Shown one piece after another: positions 5,758 through 7,968 of a stretch of 7,968 nucleotides of DNA (position 1 is the first letter of the stretch; every line of letters starts with the position of its first letter). The notes beneath the pieces were generated by a model. It was not told where the DNA came from. It did not search any database and saw only the letters and a list, made by a program, of their open reading frames with translations. Position numbers and translations under genes: made by a program. This DNA is from Leucobacter_A sp035514995 (GTDB lineage: Bacteria; Actinomycetota; Actinomycetes; Actinomycetales; Microbacteriaceae): contig DATJCC010000098.1 in NCBI GenBank assembly GCA_035514995.1, positions 1 through 7,968 of the forward strand, in the 5' to 3' direction.

Positions 5758-6579
5758 ATGGCAGATAAAGGCTACTACGGAGCTGACAGTGTGAGCTGGA
5801 AGGTGTTTGCTGATCCCTCAGCAAAACTTGGCGGTGCTGCATCACTTTTGATGCAGGCATTAAACCCGATGATGATGCGCGTTTTCAACGGCACAAGCAG
5901 GTACACCGAAGATGAAGAGGGCAGGGCAGAAAGAACTGACCAATACATTGATACGACCATTTTTGGTGATAAAACTCATGCTGATGCGGCGGCACAGTCT
6001 GTTAAACGTATGCATGCGGCAGCGAAGTGGACTGATCCGCGCACGGGTGAAGTCCTTCGAGCTGACACACCAGAGTGGCTTGCTTGGACACACAACACTG
6101 TTGTTTGGTGCATTCTGCGAGCGTGCGAGAGTTTCGGGCCCGATCTAACGGGTGAAGAGCAAAATCAGTTCATAACTGAGCAGCATCGGGCAGCGAAACT
6201 GGCGGGTATCGAAAACGAGGAACTTCTCCCAAACACCCGTGAAGAACTTGATAAATACATTTTTGACAATCGCGACTGGATGGCCCTAACCCTTCCCGCA
6301 GCAGAGGTTACACGGCAGCTACGCAAACCAACACTTACCGGCAACCCCATAAATATTTGGATTGGAGTTAACGTGCAAGACGGCATTCTTTCGCTTCTCC
6401 CAGACTGGGCGCTTCTTTTGTTAGGAATTGAAGGTAGACCAATGAATCTTACTGCCGCTGCTAAAGCCACACGAAACATTATGAATCAGGCACGAAAAAA
6501 CAAGTCAACGGAGCAGTTAATAGACGAGGTTACTTCACGCGTAGAAATGCATCCGTACCGGAAAGTGCGCCGCATGTAA
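5758..6579 (+). CDS. MpaB/Lcp-like oxygenase family protein (DUF2236), paralogue 2
   Basis: This 273-residue protein is a close paralogue of the gene at 2698-3621: 177 of 268 aligned residues (66%, hand count) match with no gaps. It keeps the putative haem-site residues, R56-x3-T60 in GRAERTDQYIDTTIFG, H86 in SVKRMHAA and H112 in WLAWTHN, and the perfectly shared block NVQDGILSLLPDWALLL. It lacks the Cys-Pro N-terminal extension of paralogue 1. Differences cluster in helices around residues 113-155 (for example NSLIYGVLRAADAFG against NTVVWCILRACESFG), which could alter substrate or partner. No signal peptide is seen. ATG at 5758 is chosen because of the GAGGAA site; ATG at 5731 would add nine residues. 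The family link is firm, but the reaction and substrate are unknown. Confidence 0.85.
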   Translation: MADKGYYGADSVSWKVFADPSAKLGGAASLLMQALNPMMMRVFNGTSRYTEDEEGRAERTDQYIDTTIFGDKTHADAAAQSVKRMHAAAKWTDPRTGEVLRADTPEWLAWTHNTVVWCILRACESFGPDLTGEEQNQFITEQHRAAKLAGIENEELLPNTREELDKYIFDNRDWMALTLPAAEVTRQLRKPTLTGNPINIWIGVNVQDGILSLLPDWALLLLGIEGRPMNLTAAAKATRNIMNQARKNKSTEQLIDEVTSRVEMHPYRKVRRM

Positions 6580-6593
6580 CTACATGGTTACAT
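6573..6593. repeat. Inverted repeat across the stop codon of MpaB-like paralogue 2
   Basis: ATGTAAC (6574-6580) and GTTACAT (6587-6593) form a perfect 7-base stem around a 6-base loop. The overlapping CATGTA/TACATG pair (6573-6578 and 6581-6586) gives an alternative palindrome. The stem is AT-rich and has no following T-run, so it is a poor intrinsic terminator. It could be a regulator site for the downstream gene, or chance. Confidence 0.4.
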
Positions 6594-6652
6594 CTGAACA
6601 TTCGTACTTGCTTTATAAACGAGCTTAGAAACAAAACACAACTACAAAAAAT

Positions 6653-6694
6653 GATCACAAGAACACGATCACAAAAGCACGATCACAAAATATA
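6653..6694. repeat. Three tandem 14-base repeats upstream of the surface-protein gene
   Basis: The units GATCACAAGAACAC (6653-6666), GATCACAAAAGCAC (6667-6680) and GATCACAAAATATA (6681-6694) run head to tail. GATCACAA is unchanged in all three. The array ends 17 bases before the GTG at 6712, so it overlaps the leader or core promoter. A protein bound here, or a change in copy number, could affect expression of the surface protein. Confidence 0.7.
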
Positions 6695-6711
6695 TTCAGA
6701 AAGGATCAGGA

Positions 6712-7968
6712 GTGCAAAAAAATAAAGGGTTGAAACTGGGGGTGGCCGCTTTGTCGGCCTTGACCTTAACGTTTGCTGGTGCTCTGCCGGCTCTCGCTGA
6801 CGACGCGCCACTAATTGAAACGACAACCAGCGTGAAAAACGTTACTGGTTTACCGCAAATCGTTGGTGAAAACTACACGTTTACGGTAGCGATTGAAACT
6901 GGAATTCTTACGCATCTCATACCGACAGGAACTGTTTCGGTTTCTGCGGAGGGAATTGATTTAGGAGAGTTCACGCTTGGCGACGACGCTCAGACAGTGG
7001 TCACGCTGCGACCTCTGCAAGCGGGGATCCACAATCTCGACATTGGTTACAGCGGTGACGAGAACTTTGCAAGCTCAGAGACAGCACACTCAACTGTCGA
7101 GTTTTCACCAGCGGCAAGCGTCACAGAGTTGTGGATAGACTCTGACCCAGACGCACAAATACCTACCGTTTTTTATGGCGGGCAAGCAATGACCTATATT
7201 GAAGTGTATTCAGACTGCGAAGCAAGCGCTGAAACAGAAGCAGAATTCACTCACTGCGCAGAGACATACGGCGTGCCTAGTGGAACGGTCCATCTAAAGA
7301 TGGTTGGAGCGAATGGGGAAGTTGTTGCCGAAGGAACGTCGGAAATAGTTGGCTCTGCAAATGCAAATGAGTGGGGAGTGCCAGGTGAGAGTCTGATGCC
7401 TGCAGAATACGGTTCTTTAGCGATCATCACTCTTGAAGTGCCCGATGCTTTGTTGGGCACACCAGACAGTTGGGACTTTCAGGCCACTTTCATTCCAGAT
7501 AATTGGTTTGCCGGATCAACGAGCGGCCCACGTAGCGTTTTAGCGGCCCCTGCACCGGTTTTCATAGACCTGTTAGTTGATGAAAACGAAAACACGGGCG
7601 GTCCAATTCAGATGATGGCATTGGTTGGAACAGAAAACTTTTTTGCTGCAGAGATTCAAGGCACAATAAGTTTTTTTGACGGCGATACCCCAATAGCTAC
7701 AAATCTGCCGATAACAGAAGACTCTGGCGCCCTATTTGATTGGGTCCCAACAGCCAGCGGAGCTCACGCTTTTCGGGCAGAGTTTGTGCCTTCCAGCGGC
7801 AACCATCTCGGAGCTGTAAGTGAAACAGTGGTTGTGCAGGTCAATTTACCAGAACCAAAACCTGTGGAGCCAGAAAAACAAGACGCTGAAAGCTCAACCC
7901 CAAAAAAGGAAGAGTTGGCTAATACTGGCGCTAATGGGTTGGCTGGAATGGGACTGACTGCTTTTGCC
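6712..7968 (+). CDS. Secreted, sortase-anchored (LANTG) Ig-like domain protein (partial, 3' end off the window)
   Basis: The frame is open from GTG at 6712 to the window edge, 419 codons. It begins with a signal peptide: MQKNKGLKLG, a hydrophobic stretch and likely cleavage after ALA29 before DDAPL. Three beta-rich segments follow (about 36-132, 134-278 and 280-380). The first matches the bacterial Ig-like style (TTTSVKNVTG... VTLRPLQAGIHNLDIGYSGDENFASSE). The second holds the only two mature cysteines, C169 and C182, a possible disulfide. A Pro/Glu/Lys-rich stalk (about 381-401) leads to LANTG (402-406) and the start of a hydrophobic tail; a basic tail should lie just past the window. LAXTG is the signal typical of class E sortases. 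AAGGA (6701-6705) with a 6-base spacer supports the GTG. The likely role is cell-surface display, perhaps adhesion; the ligand is unknown. Confidence 0.88.
   Translation, partial: MQKNKGLKLGVAALSALTLTFAGALPALADDAPLIETTTSVKNVTGLPQIVGENYTFTVAIETGILTHLIPTGTVSVSAEGIDLGEFTLGDDAQTVVTLRPLQAGIHNLDIGYSGDENFASSETAHSTVEFSPAASVTELWIDSDPDAQIPTVFYGGQAMTYIEVYSDCEASAETEAEFTHCAETYGVPSGTVHLKMVGANGEVVAEGTSEIVGSANANEWGVPGESLMPAEYGSLAIITLEVPDALLGTPDSWDFQATFIPDNWFAGSTSGPRSVLAAPAPVFIDLLVDENENTGGPIQMMALVGTENFFAAEIQGTISFFDGDTPIATNLPITEDSGALFDWVPTASGAHAFRAEFVPSSGNHLGAVSETVVVQVNLPEPKPVEPEKQDAESSTPKKEELANTGANGLAGMGLTAFA

Noticed and set aside
6165..6479. Minus-strand open frame of 104 codons
   Set aside because: It lies wholly antisense to the second MpaB-like gene, whose protein is conserved with its paralogue, so the plus frame is the real one.

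Overview
The window looks like a piece of an actinobacterial chromosome with a roughly balanced base composition by eye, low for that phylum. The support is the E1 alpha/beta sequences, an Lrp-type gene placed for leaderless transcription, two MpaB/DUF2236-type oxygenase genes, and a surface protein ending in LANTG, the LAXTG form of sortase signal typical of class E sortases in actinobacteria. A low-GC member of the Micrococcales (Microbacteriaceae-like) would fit, but this is inference without any search.

Left block (1-1819, minus strand): a 2-oxoacid dehydrogenase E1 operon. A complete E1 alpha gene is followed, 4 bases after its stop, by an E1 beta gene that leaves the window at its C-terminal side. 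The E1 beta protein starts with an unusual extension of about 55 residues built from hexapeptide repeats. The E2 gene may lie further left, outside the window.

Divergent junction (1820-2068): repeat-rich DNA between E1 alpha and an Lrp/AsnC-family regulator on the plus strand (2069-2539). The arrangement suggests that the regulator controls itself and the E1 operon.

Central block (2698-6579, plus strand): two paralogous MpaB/Lcp-like (DUF2236, PF09995) putative haem oxygenase genes, about 66% identical in protein over 268 ungapped positions by hand count. They flank a 603-residue regulator with a P-loop-like N-terminal region and a C-terminal LuxR-type helix-turn-helix. Its P-loop lacks the usual lysine. 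The first oxygenase gene and the regulator are only 27 bases apart and probably cotranscribed. The second oxygenase gene follows a 297-base gap with phased direct repeats. This oxygenase-regulator-oxygenase group is the best candidate for an undescribed system.

Right block (6712-7968, plus strand, open at the window edge): a secreted protein with a signal peptide, three Ig-like domains, a Pro/Glu/Lys-rich stalk and an LANTG anchor. Its upstream region has three tandem 14-base repeats. Several intergenic regions carry different short direct repeats, which are candidate regulator sites. No RNA gene, CRISPR array, insertion sequence or strong intrinsic terminator was seen.
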